Assembly: GCF_002003265.1 (NCBI RefSeq)
Contig: NZ_CP019687.1
Span: 3,060,001-3,124,000, forward strand
Reading direction: 5' to 3'
From: Paenibacillus larvae subsp. larvae
GTDB taxonomy: Bacteria > Bacillota > Bacilli > Paenibacillales > NBRC-103111
DNA length: 64,000 bases
The notes under the pieces are model-generated. The model did no database searches. It worked only from the letters and a program-made list of their open reading frames with translations, and was not told where the DNA came from. Position 1 is the stretch's first letter, and every line of letters starts with the position of its first letter. Position numbers and translations under genes: made by a program. Below are positions 9,312 to 17,650 of the stretch, piece by piece.

Positions 9312-10696
9312 CCTTTTCTCCTCCTCCACCAGATCAGTCCTCCAAGCGCGAGGAAGAACAGAGGGAAGCATACGACAGTTGTCCAGAAAATAGTTTTGGC
9401 CTGTCCCCCACTTAGCTGAGCGGTTTGCGTATTATCCCCCTCACGCGGACGAATGGTCACCTGATCCTTTTTCTCCTGCAGCCAGTTTACACTGTTTAAA
9501 GCAAAGTCCTTATTACCCTGCTGCCTGAAATCCTGATCTACTAAATAGGTAGAACCTCCCATGATGACGGCCTTCGGTTTTCCATCCTTGTTTTCAACGG
9601 CATAACCCAGTTTGAGCGGCCCGGCAACATCCTTGTCATCTTTTTTAGGTAGCTGTGGCTTCATTAATGACTCAATATCCGTCTCTCCATAGGCGTCATT
9701 GGATGTTTGGAGGAGCGGGGACGCTTTCCATGTATCCGATTCTTTGGCGTCCAGGCTGATGCCGAGGGACATCATGGTCAGCATGTTGTATTCGCTGAGT
9801 TTATTGGTAATGTCATGAGCCCCGTAATCCGGGAATATGGTAAGCGGATCCTGTACGGTTCTGTTGCTGCTGTTCTCTACAGCTATCGCATGCTGATCCT
9901 GAATGCTATATTGATTCATAATGCCATCGAGATTTTTCCAGGCCGTAACCATGTCTTTATTAAACCCGAGTGCCAGATAGAGCTTTCCGTTCCCGTCCAT
10001 ATAAGATTTTACAAGCTCTGCCTCCTTGTCACTAAGGTCATTTTGCGCTCCGATGATAAACAAGATTTCCGCATCATCGGGAACTTTCCCTTCTTTGAGC
10101 AAATTCAGCTCTTTTACCGTATAATTATCGCCTTCAAGACTGGACTTGAAGTCATTCATTTTTGTCAGCGGGATTTCCTGATGGCCGCTCAGGAAGTAAG
10201 CCGTATGCTTTTCTCCCGATATCAGGCTGTTGATCGCCTGGGTGATTTTTTCCTCTCCGGAGAATGAGTACGGCTGCTGGTTGAAGTTAAACATGTCCGT
10301 ATAGCCCAGTGTCACGTTCTTGTCCCCGGCTTCTATCACCAGTGAGCTCCCCCGTAAATTGTACTGCTGGGCTTTGGAAGGCTCTTTTCTAAGATCGTAC
10401 TGGTCAAAGGTTATTTTTCCGCTTCTCTTCTTATACTCCTGTACCAGATCGGATACCTGGCGAGTAAAATACTCTTGATCCTCCGGCAGTGTAAAAGCTG
10501 TGATGTGAATGTCTTTATCCAGACTTTTTAGCATGTTTACGGTCTGGTCCGACAAGGTGAAATTTTTATTTTTCGTCAAATCCAGTTGAAAGCCACTTAG
10601 TGAATTCAAAAAGAAGGTAAGGATGACGAAAATCCCGATTACTGCAAGAGAAAGCACTGTCGCATTAGTGCCGCGAATCCATTTGTTCATTTTCAT
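9308..10696 (-). CDS. GldG-like ABC transporter auxiliary protein
   Basis: About 462 residues with an N-terminal membrane segment (VLSLAVIGIFVILTFFLN), a large GldG/IFT52-like extracytoplasmic region (FTLSDQTVNMLKSLDKDIHI, VSDLVQEYKKRSGKITFDQY, TAYFLSGHQE) and a C-terminal membrane helix before WWRRRKG. GldG-like proteins sit with ABC-2 permeases of GldF type. The name comes from Bacteroidetes gliding, but in Firmicutes the role is unknown. The start ATG at 10696 has GGAGGTGAG upstream. It overlaps the DUF4340 gene by 4 bp and begins 5 bp after the permease ends. Confidence 0.85.
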   Translation of the reverse strand: MKMNKWIRGTNATVLSLAVIGIFVILTFFLNSLSGFQLDLTKNKNFTLSDQTVNMLKSLDKDIHITAFTLPEDQEYFTRQVSDLVQEYKKRSGKITFDQYDLRKEPSKAQQYNLRGSSLVIEAGDKNVTLGYTDMFNFNQQPYSFSGEEKITQAINSLISGEKHTAYFLSGHQEIPLTKMNDFKSSLEGDNYTVKELNLLKEGKVPDDAEILFIIGAQNDLSDKEAELVKSYMDGNGKLYLALGFNKDMVTAWKNLDGIMNQYSIQDQHAIAVENSSNRTVQDPLTIFPDYGAHDITNKLSEYNMLTMMSLGISLDAKESDTWKASPLLQTSNDAYGETDIESLMKPQLPKKDDKDVAGPLKLGYAVENKDGKPKAVIMGGSTYLVDQDFRQQGNKDFALNSVNWLQEKKDQVTIRPREGDNTQTAQLSGGQAKTIFWTTVVCFPLFFLALGGLIWWRRRKG

Positions 10697-10701
10697 CCTT
10701 C

Positions 10702-11421
10702 TCACCTCCACCGTTTTCTTTCCAAGGATTGCACGCTAAGAATCAAGAACACGGCGGCAAGAGTAATGAAAAACAAGATATCAGCGCCGTGAAGCACGCC
10801 TTTTTGCAGATTTAACATCCGGTCCTGTAAGGAAAACTGAACAATCCAGTCTTTGAATTTCCCGTCAAACAGGTCTGCCAAATAATTCATCATCCAAAAG
10901 AGGAGCAGAATAGCAAAGCCTCCGATTCCAGCCACCATCTGGTTGTTGGTAAGTGTGGAGGCGAACAGTCCAATGGACATCATCGCGGCCCCAAGCAGAA
11001 ACATGCCCAGATAGGAAAGGAAAAAGACAGGGAGATCGAAATCCCCGAAAGCGGACATGATCCAAGGATATACCAGGGTAATTAGCGTCAGTACTCCTAG
11101 TGTAAGAAGCGAAGCCAAGTATTTCCCCAGTACGATCTCACCGATCCCGACCGGAGAAGTCAGTAACAGCTCATCTGTCCCCTGCTTGAACTCATCCGCT
11201 ACCAGCCGCATAGTAAGCAGCGGGATCACAAATAAATAAATGAAAGATGTGTTTCCGATCACATATCTCACATCAATCAGGCTCGGCTGGATGAGGACAA
11301 AATTCAGGTAAAACATCAAACTGGATACCAGCACATAAAAAGCAAACGCGATATAGGCAGTCGGGGAATAAAAATACTGCTGAAGTTCTTTGGTACAAAT
11401 GGACCAGGTTCTACGCATCAT
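10702..11421 (-). CDS. GldF-like ABC-2 permease
   Basis: A 239-residue permease with six predicted membrane helices. The N-terminal KELQQYFYSPTAYIAFAFY and the loop VADEFKQGTDELLLTSPV are typical of GldF/NosY-type ABC-2 permeases. It should form the membrane channel driven by the ATPase encoded immediately upstream. Its ATG overlaps the ATPase stop by 4 bp, so the two are translationally coupled. Length and hydrophobic profile are normal. Substrate unknown. Confidence 0.88.
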   Translation of the reverse strand: MMRRTWSICTKELQQYFYSPTAYIAFAFYVLVSSLMFYLNFVLIQPSLIDVRYVIGNTSFIYLFVIPLLTMRLVADEFKQGTDELLLTSPVGIGEIVLGKYLASLLTLGVLTLITLVYPWIMSAFGDFDLPVFFLSYLGMFLLGAAMMSIGLFASTLTNNQMVAGIGGFAILLLFWMMNYLADLFDGKFKDWIVQFSLQDRMLNLQKGVLHGADILFFITLAAVFLILSVQSLERKRWR

Positions 11422-12515
11422 CCTTCACCCCCCTTGTTATCTCCGTTCTCCTGCTCTTGTGCAGAGGCAGCCTGCTCGGCTCTCTTTTTGCCGCGATGTT
11501 TCTCCTGTTTAAACAGTGCCTGCAGCTCCTTATGCTCAAGTTCCAGTTCTTTTTCCGCAGCTTGAAGCCCTTGCTCGTCTGTAGTCAGCCTTAAAAATAC
11601 GTCCTCCAGGGATATCCGCTCTCTTCTCATCTCCATGATCGGATATTTGGCCTCTGCAAGGGTATAAAAGAGCTGTTCCCGAATATCCGTCTGGTCTGCC
11701 GATTTCACATGAAGGTGAACAACCTCACCCGAAGAGGCTTCTTCTCCGCGTCTTTCCTCTACCGTACCAACACCGTCAACACTTTTCACAAGCGGTATCA
11801 CGACATCCGCAGGCCCTTTGACATCAAGGGAGACCTCGAAGGAATCGGCCATCGTCTGACCAAGATGTTCCGGATTCTCATCCAGGACAATCCGGCCCTG
11901 GTTAATAATCAGCACCCGGTTGCAGATGGCATTCACCTCAGGCAAAATATGGGTGCTGAGGAGAACAGTATGATTCTCTCCAAGTTCCCGGATCAACTGG
12001 CGAATTTCAATAATCTGTTTAGGGTCAAGCCCTGAAGTAGGCTCGTCCAGAATAAGCAAATCCGGTTTATGGATAATAGCCTGAGCCAGCCCAAGCCGCT
12101 GCTTGTAACCTTTAGATAAATGCCGGATAATCTGCCTTTCCCGTCCGGCCAATCCCAGTTTGTCCACGACTTCCTCAATTCTTTTCTTTTGATCTCTTGC
12201 CGGCACGTCTTTGATTTTCGCAATAAATTTCAAATAAGACAGCACGGACATTTCCGGATATAACGGGGGAGTCTCGGGTAAATATCCGATTTTTCTCCTC
12301 GCTTTCTTGGGATGATCAGCCATGGATAAACCGTCCACGTGAATGCTTCCTCTGGTAGGGTTGATATATCCCGTGATCATCCGCATTGTAGTCGTCTTTC
12401 CGGCCCCATTGGGCCCGAGAAAACCAACGATTTCCCCTCTTTGCATAGAGAAGTCAATCTCTTTAACCCCTCGCTGGTTCTCGTATAATTTACTTACCTG
12501 TTTGACCTCGAGCAC
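11418..12515 (-). CDS. GldA-like ABC ATPase with charged C-terminal extension
   Basis: 365 residues. The ATPase domain has Walker A GPNGAGKT (34-41), signature LSKGYKQRLGLAQAI, Walker B LLILDEPT followed by SGLDPKQ, and LLSTHILPE. After a regulatory domain typical of this family, the C-terminus is a highly charged helical stretch rich in Glu, Lys and Gln (about 320-365), an extension most relatives lack. It is the first gene of the four-gene operon (ATPase, permease, GldG-like, DUF4340), with 4-bp overlaps or tiny gaps throughout. The module is probably an exporter or envelope-remodelling machine; its substrate cannot be told from sequence. Confidence 0.88.
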   Translation of the reverse strand: MLEVKQVSKLYENQRGVKEIDFSMQRGEIVGFLGPNGAGKTTTMRMITGYINPTRGSIHVDGLSMADHPKKARRKIGYLPETPPLYPEMSVLSYLKFIAKIKDVPARDQKKRIEEVVDKLGLAGRERQIIRHLSKGYKQRLGLAQAIIHKPDLLILDEPTSGLDPKQIIEIRQLIRELGENHTVLLSTHILPEVNAICNRVLIINQGRIVLDENPEHLGQTMADSFEVSLDVKGPADVVIPLVKSVDGVGTVEERRGEEASSGEVVHLHVKSADQTDIREQLFYTLAEAKYPIMEMRRERISLEDVFLRLTTDEQGLQAAEKELELEHKELQALFKQEKHRGKKRAEQAASAQEQENGDNKGGEG

Positions 12516-12656
12516 GTGGTCCCCTCCATTTCGTACTTTTTCAGAAGATAAGACACACTATATAAAAAGAACAATAAACACACATTAACCAAAAATGAAA
12601 TTGAGCTTAAAAAATGTGTCTAAATTGTGAACAAATCGGAATGGAAAAATTACCTA

Positions 12657-12728
12657 AAAAAAGAAACCTCTCCTTTGACGGCATATTTTGATAGCCACAA
12701 ATTCATTAAGAGAAGGTTTCTTTTGTTT
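12657..12728. terminator. Imperfect bidirectional hairpin between ABC units
   Basis: AAAAGAAACCTCTCC pairs, with two or three mismatches, with GGAGAAGGTTTCTTTT-type sequence about 40 nt away, flanked by A and T runs. It lies downstream of the orphan ATPase at 12789 and upstream of the Gld-like operon. The long loop makes it a weaker candidate than the others in the window. Confidence 0.5.
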
Positions 12729-12788
12729 AACAAAAAGATACAAACAGGGCGGATCTCAACTATTTACCATGCCCTTTAAGGAACCCTA

Positions 12789-13631
12789 TCAGGCATTAGC
12801 CGCCAGGACAGGAACACGTTCCTCCTTACTTGCCTCATCTTCGGCTTCCTCTGCCAGTCCGTAAGGAAAACAAAGTGGTGAACCGGTACGGGGATCTGAA
12901 AGAATATCCGATTCAATACCAAAAACATGACGAAGCATTTCCGTAGTGATTACCTCACGGGGACTCCCTTCGCAGACAATTTCCCCCTGTTTGATAGCTA
13001 CAATATGATGGGCATATAGGGAAGCATGATTGAGATCATGCACGACCATCACAATAGTTCTGTTTTCATCCCGATTCAAGCGTTCCAGCAGTTTCAGGAC
13101 CTCAAGCTGATGAGCCATATCCAGGAACGTTGTCGGTTCATCCAAAAACAAAATATCTGTTTCTTGGGCCAAAGCCATCGCAATCCAGGCTCTCTGGCGC
13201 TGTCCTCCGGACATTTGTCCAATAGGGCGGTCAGCTAACGCGCCCATGCCTGTAACGTCCAGAGCCCATCGAATCACGTCTCTATCTTCTTTCTTAAGTG
13301 AACCGAAGCCTTTTTGATGAGGGAATCTTCCATAAGCCACCAGTTCACTTACTGTCAGCCCCTTGGGAGAAACGGGATTTTGCGGTAGAATGGCGAGCAG
13401 CTTGGCAACCTCCTTGGTGTGCATCTGGCTGATCAATTTACCGTCCAAAAATATGTTTCCCGCCTGAGGCCGCAGAAGGCGGGCCATCGCTTTTAAAATC
13501 GTAGACTTCCCGGAACCGTTAGCCCCTACCAGAGCAGTCACCTTGCCATCGGGAATTCTCAGATACAGATCCGGGACAATTGTTCTTTCTCCATATGCAA
13601 TAGCCAGCCGTTCAGCAAACAACCGGTTCAT
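12789..13631 (-). CDS. Siderophore-type ABC transporter ATPase (FhuC/FecE family)
   Basis: A 280-residue ATPase of the iron-siderophore/cobalamin importer class: Walker A GANGSGKS (36-43), Q-loop LPQNP, signature MSGGQRQRAWIAMALAQ, Walker B ILFLDEPT followed by TFLDMAHQ, and the switch region VMVVHDLNHA. TFLDMAHQLEVL is characteristic of FhuC/YusV-like ATPases. No permease or binding protein adjoins it, so it is an orphan that may serve several importers, as YusV does in Bacillus subtilis. A Fur box lies 32 bp upstream of the start, so iron-repressed expression is expected. Length normal. Confidence 0.9.
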   Translation of the reverse strand: MNRLFAERLAIAYGERTIVPDLYLRIPDGKVTALVGANGSGKSTILKAMARLLRPQAGNIFLDGKLISQMHTKEVAKLLAILPQNPVSPKGLTVSELVAYGRFPHQKGFGSLKKEDRDVIRWALDVTGMGALADRPIGQMSGGQRQRAWIAMALAQETDILFLDEPTTFLDMAHQLEVLKLLERLNRDENRTIVMVVHDLNHASLYAHHIVAIKQGEIVCEGSPREVITTEMLRHVFGIESDILSDPRTGSPLCFPYGLAEEAEDEASKEERVPVLAANA

Positions 13632-13662
13632 AGCAGCTTCCCCCTTACATTTCGCTTATATT

Positions 13663-13681
13663 GAAACTGAGAATCATTATC
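13663..13681 (-). promoter_or_regulatory. Fur box upstream of the orphan siderophore ATPase
   Basis: GAAACTGAGAATCATTATC matches the classical 19-bp Fur consensus GATAATGATAATCATTATC at 16 of 19 positions, with one half (AATCATTATC) perfect. It lies 32-50 bp upstream of the ATPase start, where repression of a promoter would be expected. No other gene is near enough upstream in this orientation. The remainder of 13682-13921 shows no gene. Confidence 0.75.
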
Positions 13682-13921
13682 AATTATATCTTTTAAAAGC
13701 ATACTTTTTCTATTTGCCTGTGTCAATAAGGTTTTTCTATTTACAAAAAGGATTGCTCCGGATCAAGGAAGATCACCAACTTCTTATGAATCTTTCGCCT
13801 GACGTATTTAACCGGAAAAAAATCCGTTTGTTTATCGGCCCCGCTATGTAGATAACCCCTGGCAGCCGGGGGAATCTATAGCATGATAAAAAAAGAATCC
13901 TGGCGCTCGGATACAAAGAAA

Positions 13922-13955
13922 AACGAGCCTTGGAAAATCCATTCCAAGGCTCGTT
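13922..13955 (-). terminator. Terminator after the two-gene unknown unit
   Basis: A perfect 14-bp stem AACGAGCCTTGGAA/TTCCAAGGCTCGTT with a 6-nt loop, followed on the minus strand by TTTCTTTG. It ends the unit that starts at 14815. Confidence 0.85.
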
Positions 13956-13999
13956 AGTATGAAGGGGGATCTGGCACACAAACCTTTCCCCTGTTTTTG

Positions 14000-14326
14000 T
14001 TACGCTTTTGAGTTAATTAAGACTCCATTGCGGTCCAACATTCCTAAGCTGTATGCTCTTTCGATAAAAGCGTACTCCTGATTCTGAAACTTACTATTAC
14101 CGCCATACTGAATATTTATAAGTTTATCCTGGTATTCCCTTTGAGAAAGGGGACGAACATTACCCGGATCTACCACTTCGTTCTTTTCAATTCTTTTGAG
14201 AAACTCCTCAAAAGACATGGTGTTTTGGGGGCCCTTTCCAAAGTTTTCCCGGTTATTAATAAAATCATTAACCAAGGTTACATCTAAATAAGCTGCATAA
14301 GCAGGATTTTGAAAAGTTATGTCCAT
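14000..14326 (-). CDS. Hypothetical protein, second gene of a two-gene unit
   Basis: 108 residues, no signal peptide and no membrane segment. It is rich in Asn, Glu and aromatics (YLDVTLVNDFINNRENFG, MSFEEFLKRIEKNEV, YQDKLINIQYGGNSKFQNQE) and mostly helical by eye. I do not recognise a family. It starts 12 bp after the secreted protein gene and is followed by a strong terminator, so the pair is one transcript. It could be a cytoplasmic partner, for example an immunity-type protein, of the secreted neighbour, but nothing in the sequence proves that. Codon use and A+T content are somewhat higher than in the flanking core genes. Confidence 0.7.
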   Translation of the reverse strand: MDITFQNPAYAAYLDVTLVNDFINNRENFGKGPQNTMSFEEFLKRIEKNEVVDPGNVRPLSQREYQDKLINIQYGGNSKFQNQEYAFIERAYSLGMLDRNGVLINSKA

Positions 14327-14338
14327 ACTGGCCTCCTA

Positions 14339-14815
14339 TTATTGCGAACTTTTTAAAAAACCTAAAAAGGCTGTTTTTTTCTGATGGGGTGGTGCCCAAT
14401 CCTCAGCAGATACTATAATATTTGCACTGAACAATCCTAACGGAAATTCCATATAAACAATTTTTCCGTATATTATACGATTAGGGCCTGATAAATACTG
14501 CGTTGGTTTAAATTCTTCTCCTTGTTTTGTTACATCTACACCTCCTTTGGTATAAAACCGTAATGAGTAAGTCTTTTCCGTTCCCTCAACATAAACGGCT
14601 ACCCTTAATTTGCTACCTTTTAAAGGCCTTTTTGCCGTTATTTGCCCTTTGTAAATTTTTTCCATGATGTTATGATTGCCGTCAGAAGTGATGCCAATAA
14701 ATTGTATGTTGGTCAATCTTGGTGCCGGGGCTGCGAGAGCGGATGACTCACAAAAAACTAGTGCTAAGATAAACAAAGGTGTCAGAAAGACAAGAAACCG
14801 TTTTTTCATTGTCAT
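14339..14815 (-). CDS. Secreted hypothetical protein
   Basis: 158 residues with a clear Sec signal peptide (KKRFLVFLTPLFILALVFCE..SALAA-P). The mature part is about 130 residues, beta-rich and basic, with KIYKGQITAKRPLKGSKLRV, AVYVEGTEKTYSLRFYTKGG and a C-terminal HQKKTAF. No cysteine remains in the mature part. It resembles a small single-domain beta-sandwich protein; I do not recognise the family. The ribosome site is an AGGAGG-type run upstream. It forms a two-gene unit with the 108-residue protein. Export is well supported; function is unknown. Confidence 0.7.
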   Translation of the reverse strand: MTMKKRFLVFLTPLFILALVFCESSALAAPAPRLTNIQFIGITSDGNHNIMEKIYKGQITAKRPLKGSKLRVAVYVEGTEKTYSLRFYTKGGVDVTKQGEEFKPTQYLSGPNRIIYGKIVYMEFPLGLFSANIIVSAEDWAPPHQKKTAFLGFLKSSQ

Positions 14816-14926
14816 AACCTCCTTTGTTTATCTATACTTTTAATTATCGGTAATATATACCAAATAATTTATATTTCAATCCAATTTCTGGTTAATAATT
14901 CAAATAAACAGACTATTTATATAAAA

Positions 14927-14960
14927 ACAAGACCTGAGCCATATACTGCCCAGGTCTTGT
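14927..14960 (-). terminator. Terminator of the U32 peptidase locus
   Basis: A 10-bp stem ACAAGACCTG/CAGGTCTTGT with a 14-nt loop is followed on the minus strand by TTTTATATAAAT. It starts 4 bp beyond the U32 stop codon. Confidence 0.8.
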
Positions 14961-14963
14961 GCT

Positions 14964-17505
14964 TTAATCGGTTTGGTCCACACGGCCCCACTTTACCAGC
15001 TGTCCGCGGGTTACTCCCAACTGATTGGTTGCTTTCAATGTCTTCCAGATTTTAGTGCCGCTGATATCTCCGTTCATTGCCTTCCGGTATAAGACCAATA
15101 CTTCCTTCACCCGTTCCGGCGTCTCTTCCAGAAATTCCACACGATAAGATGAAACCCCAAGCTCCATAAAATGGCCAAGATACTCAGCTCCCGATTGGTC
15201 AATCGCGTTATACACGGTATTCCGGCATCCTTCATCAACCCGGACAGGGTGAGAGAATCCTACCCGATCCCGCAGCGATACACGATGCTGTTCACATGGA
15301 CGGCCACAGTTGGTATAATCTGTCCCCTCACTCAGGAACGTGCAGTATACGCAGTGCTCTGTATGAAACATCGGCAAATGCTGATGGATAACCAGTTCAA
15401 CCTTGGACGTATCCGTGCGGGAGAGCAGGTCCACCATCTGCTGGATGTTGAGGTCGTACGACGGTGTAACCGTAGAGCACCCCGCTTCCAGGAAAACGTT
15501 CATTGCCTTGTGATTCGCGATGTTCAAGGAGAAATCACCTATCAGTTCCGGATGCTTTTCATCCGGGTGCTCCGCATAATACTTCATAAAGAAGTATAAC
15601 GTGCCCGTATTACGTACAAGGACAGCGTCGGGCTTCAATTTGAGGATATTGCGGAAATAGCCGGTCTCTCCGGGCATATGAATCCGCGGAGTGGCAAGTG
15701 CAATCCGCTTCCCGGCTTCCCGGGCAGCTTCCACTGCAGCCGGAAACTGCTTGATAAACTCGAAGTCGGCATAGATGAAGTCGGCTTCGCTCTCCAACGC
15801 GGCGCGGACCTGCCCGATGCTGCGGCACAAAGCCGTCAGCTTCGCCTGCTTCCCGCGCCGAGGGCCCGCTGCGCTGCGCGCGGCAAAGGCATCCGCCGCA
15901 AGGCGGTGGAGCTGCTGGAAACGGAGCGCCGGAAGGCGCCCGAGTACCAGCACCGCTCCATCGATGTTTACGGCGATGCCTTTGCCGCGCGCAGCGCAGC
16001 GGCACAATCAGGCCGCCGGCGAGATACGCTTCGAGCTGATCCAGCTCGAAGATGGTACCGCCCAGGCGGCCGAACTGTCCGATGAACAAAGCTTCGTTCA
16101 TCGGACGTTTCTCAGCCGGAACAAGCAGCTGTTCCGACTGCACATAAACTGTATGGCCGGCCTGGGGATCGGTCCACCAGGTTTTAAGCGGCTGTCCCTC
16201 GGCTCCCGTTATACGTATATTTACCGGAAAAACGCGATACGGTTTGTCCGTCTCATAGGTTTGCCGGAGCCGTTTGTCCAAGTGGGGATCACTGGTTTTC
16301 CAGATCCGGTCGCCGATATGGACGCGTCCCAGATCCACATCGTTTCGTCCAGGTACGATCTCGACCAGGCCTCCCCCAGCTTCCCCTTCCAGCTTCCTGC
16401 CCCTGCGGCGTAAATCATAGACCCGTCCGCCTTCCTCCTTCTGGGTCGGGTCTCCTGCATCAAAAACAATTCCGTCCCCCCGTTTCAGCGGAGCTTCCAG
16501 CTCACAGAGCACGCCGTCTCTAAGTACCTGTTTCACACAGCCCAGGAAAACCCCCCGGCTCTTCGGGTATATTCCTTCTACCAGCTGCTTATTGTTAGTC
16601 CCCTTCAAGAACCCATGAGTAAATCCGCGGGAGAAGCTCTGCTCCAGTTCCCGGATTTCTTCCTTTTCCGGAGCTCTCCGGTCACCTTCGAAATACCGGT
16701 CAATCGCTTTCCGATACTTGCCAACTACGTTAGCCACATATTCGGGACTTTTCATTCTTCCTTCAATTTTAAAAGAAGTGACACCCGCTTCCATCAGTTC
16801 CGGAACAAGCTCCAAAGCGGCAAGGTCCTTGGGAGACAACAAGTAGGCGATATCTCCCATCGGTTTCTGTTCCCCATCCACCATCAGATCATAGGGAAGA
16901 CGGCATGCCTGGGCGCATTCTCCACGGTTCGCCGACCGCCCTCCCCACATTTCCGAAGTCAGACATTGACCTGAATAGGAAACACAAAGTGCCCCGTGTA
17001 CGAATACTTCCATCGGAAGTTTGGCCTGTTTGCCAATGGCCGCGATTTGTTTCAAATTATTCTCACGGCCCAGTACAACCCTCTCTATATCAAAAGGCTT
17101 GGTAAATTCCACCGCTTCCGGAGAGGTGATCGTCATCTATGTGGAACCATGAATCGGAAAGTCCGGCGGAATCTCCCGGATCATTTTAACCAGACCCAGG
17201 TCCTGAACGATGACCGCATCCACTCCCGCTTCTACACAAGCCTCAATCAGTTCCTTCGCGTCCTTGAGTTCTTCCTCAAATACAAGAATGTTAAAAGTTA
17301 AAAATCCTTTGACCCCGTATTTGTGCAAATAAGACATGATCTCTGCAAGTTCATCAATTTGAAAATTATCGGCTCTTGCCCGGGCATTAAATTTCTCAAC
17401 TCCAAAAAAAACTGCGTTTGCCCCGTTCGCTACAGCTGCTCTTAGACAATCCCAGTTTCCGGCCGGGGCAAGCAATTCTATGTCTTCCCTGCGTATTTTT
17501 CGCAT
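14964..17505 (-). pseudogene. Peptidase U32 family protein (long form), broken by a stop codon and a rearrangement
   Basis: Long U32 proteins (about 830-850 residues) are related to RlhA, needed for hydroxylation of a 23S rRNA cytidine, and to collagenase-type peptidases. Three consecutive frames together cover one. The first 122 residues from ATG 17505 (ELLAPAGNWDCLRAAVANGA) end in HGST, then TAG at 17137-17139, then in frame MTITSPEAVEF; relatives have Gln at this spot, so CAG to TAG fits. The frame continues (VSYSGQCLTSEMWGGRSANRG, CRLPYDL, SFKIEGRMKSPEYVA) to about 16003. There an inverted segment and a +1 shift break it. The downstream frame resumes with the conserved C-terminus (DFSLNIANHKA, EHCVYCTFLSEG, CGRPCEQHRVSLRDR). 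Both lesions should abolish the full protein. Confidence 0.9.
15866..16002. repeat. Perfect 28-bp inverted repeats flanking an inverted 81-bp coding segment
   Basis: The arms at 15866-15893 and 15975-16002 are exact reverse complements over 28 bp (plus-strand left arm starts CCGCTGCGCTGCG and ends AAAGGCATC). The 81 bp between them, read on the plus strand, encode IRRKAVELLETERRKAPEY and QHRSIDVYG. This looks like the missing piece of the U32 protein, which is coded on the minus strand. Reversed, the piece joins in frame to the downstream U32 sequence (GDAFAARSAAGPRRGKQAKL). Local G+C is about 70%, far above the surroundings. Confidence 0.88.
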
Positions 17506-17607
17506 GTTTATGTTCACCAAATTCCTTCCATTCCTTGTTCAATTCTTATAGTCTATCGTTTTTTCGGACAAATTTCCATTTGTTTTATTTTTATCTTTAT
17601 ATGAAAA

Positions 17608-17639
17608 ACCCGCCGGCAGAGGAGCGTCTGCTGACGGGT
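17608..17639 (-). terminator. Terminator of the chemoreceptor gene
   Basis: The arms ACCCGTCAGCAGA and TCTGCCGGCGGGT pair with one mismatch and one wobble. On the minus strand the hairpin is followed by TTTTTCATAT. It lies 11 bp beyond the chemoreceptor stop codon. Confidence 0.85.
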
Positions 17640-17650
17640 CAGTTATTGTT

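Noticed and set aside
15678-16085. Long plus-strand open frame opposite the U32 gene with U32-like sequence
   Set aside because: Only its 15894-15974 part looks protein-like, and that is the inverted piece of the minus-strand gene; the rest is antisense shadow.
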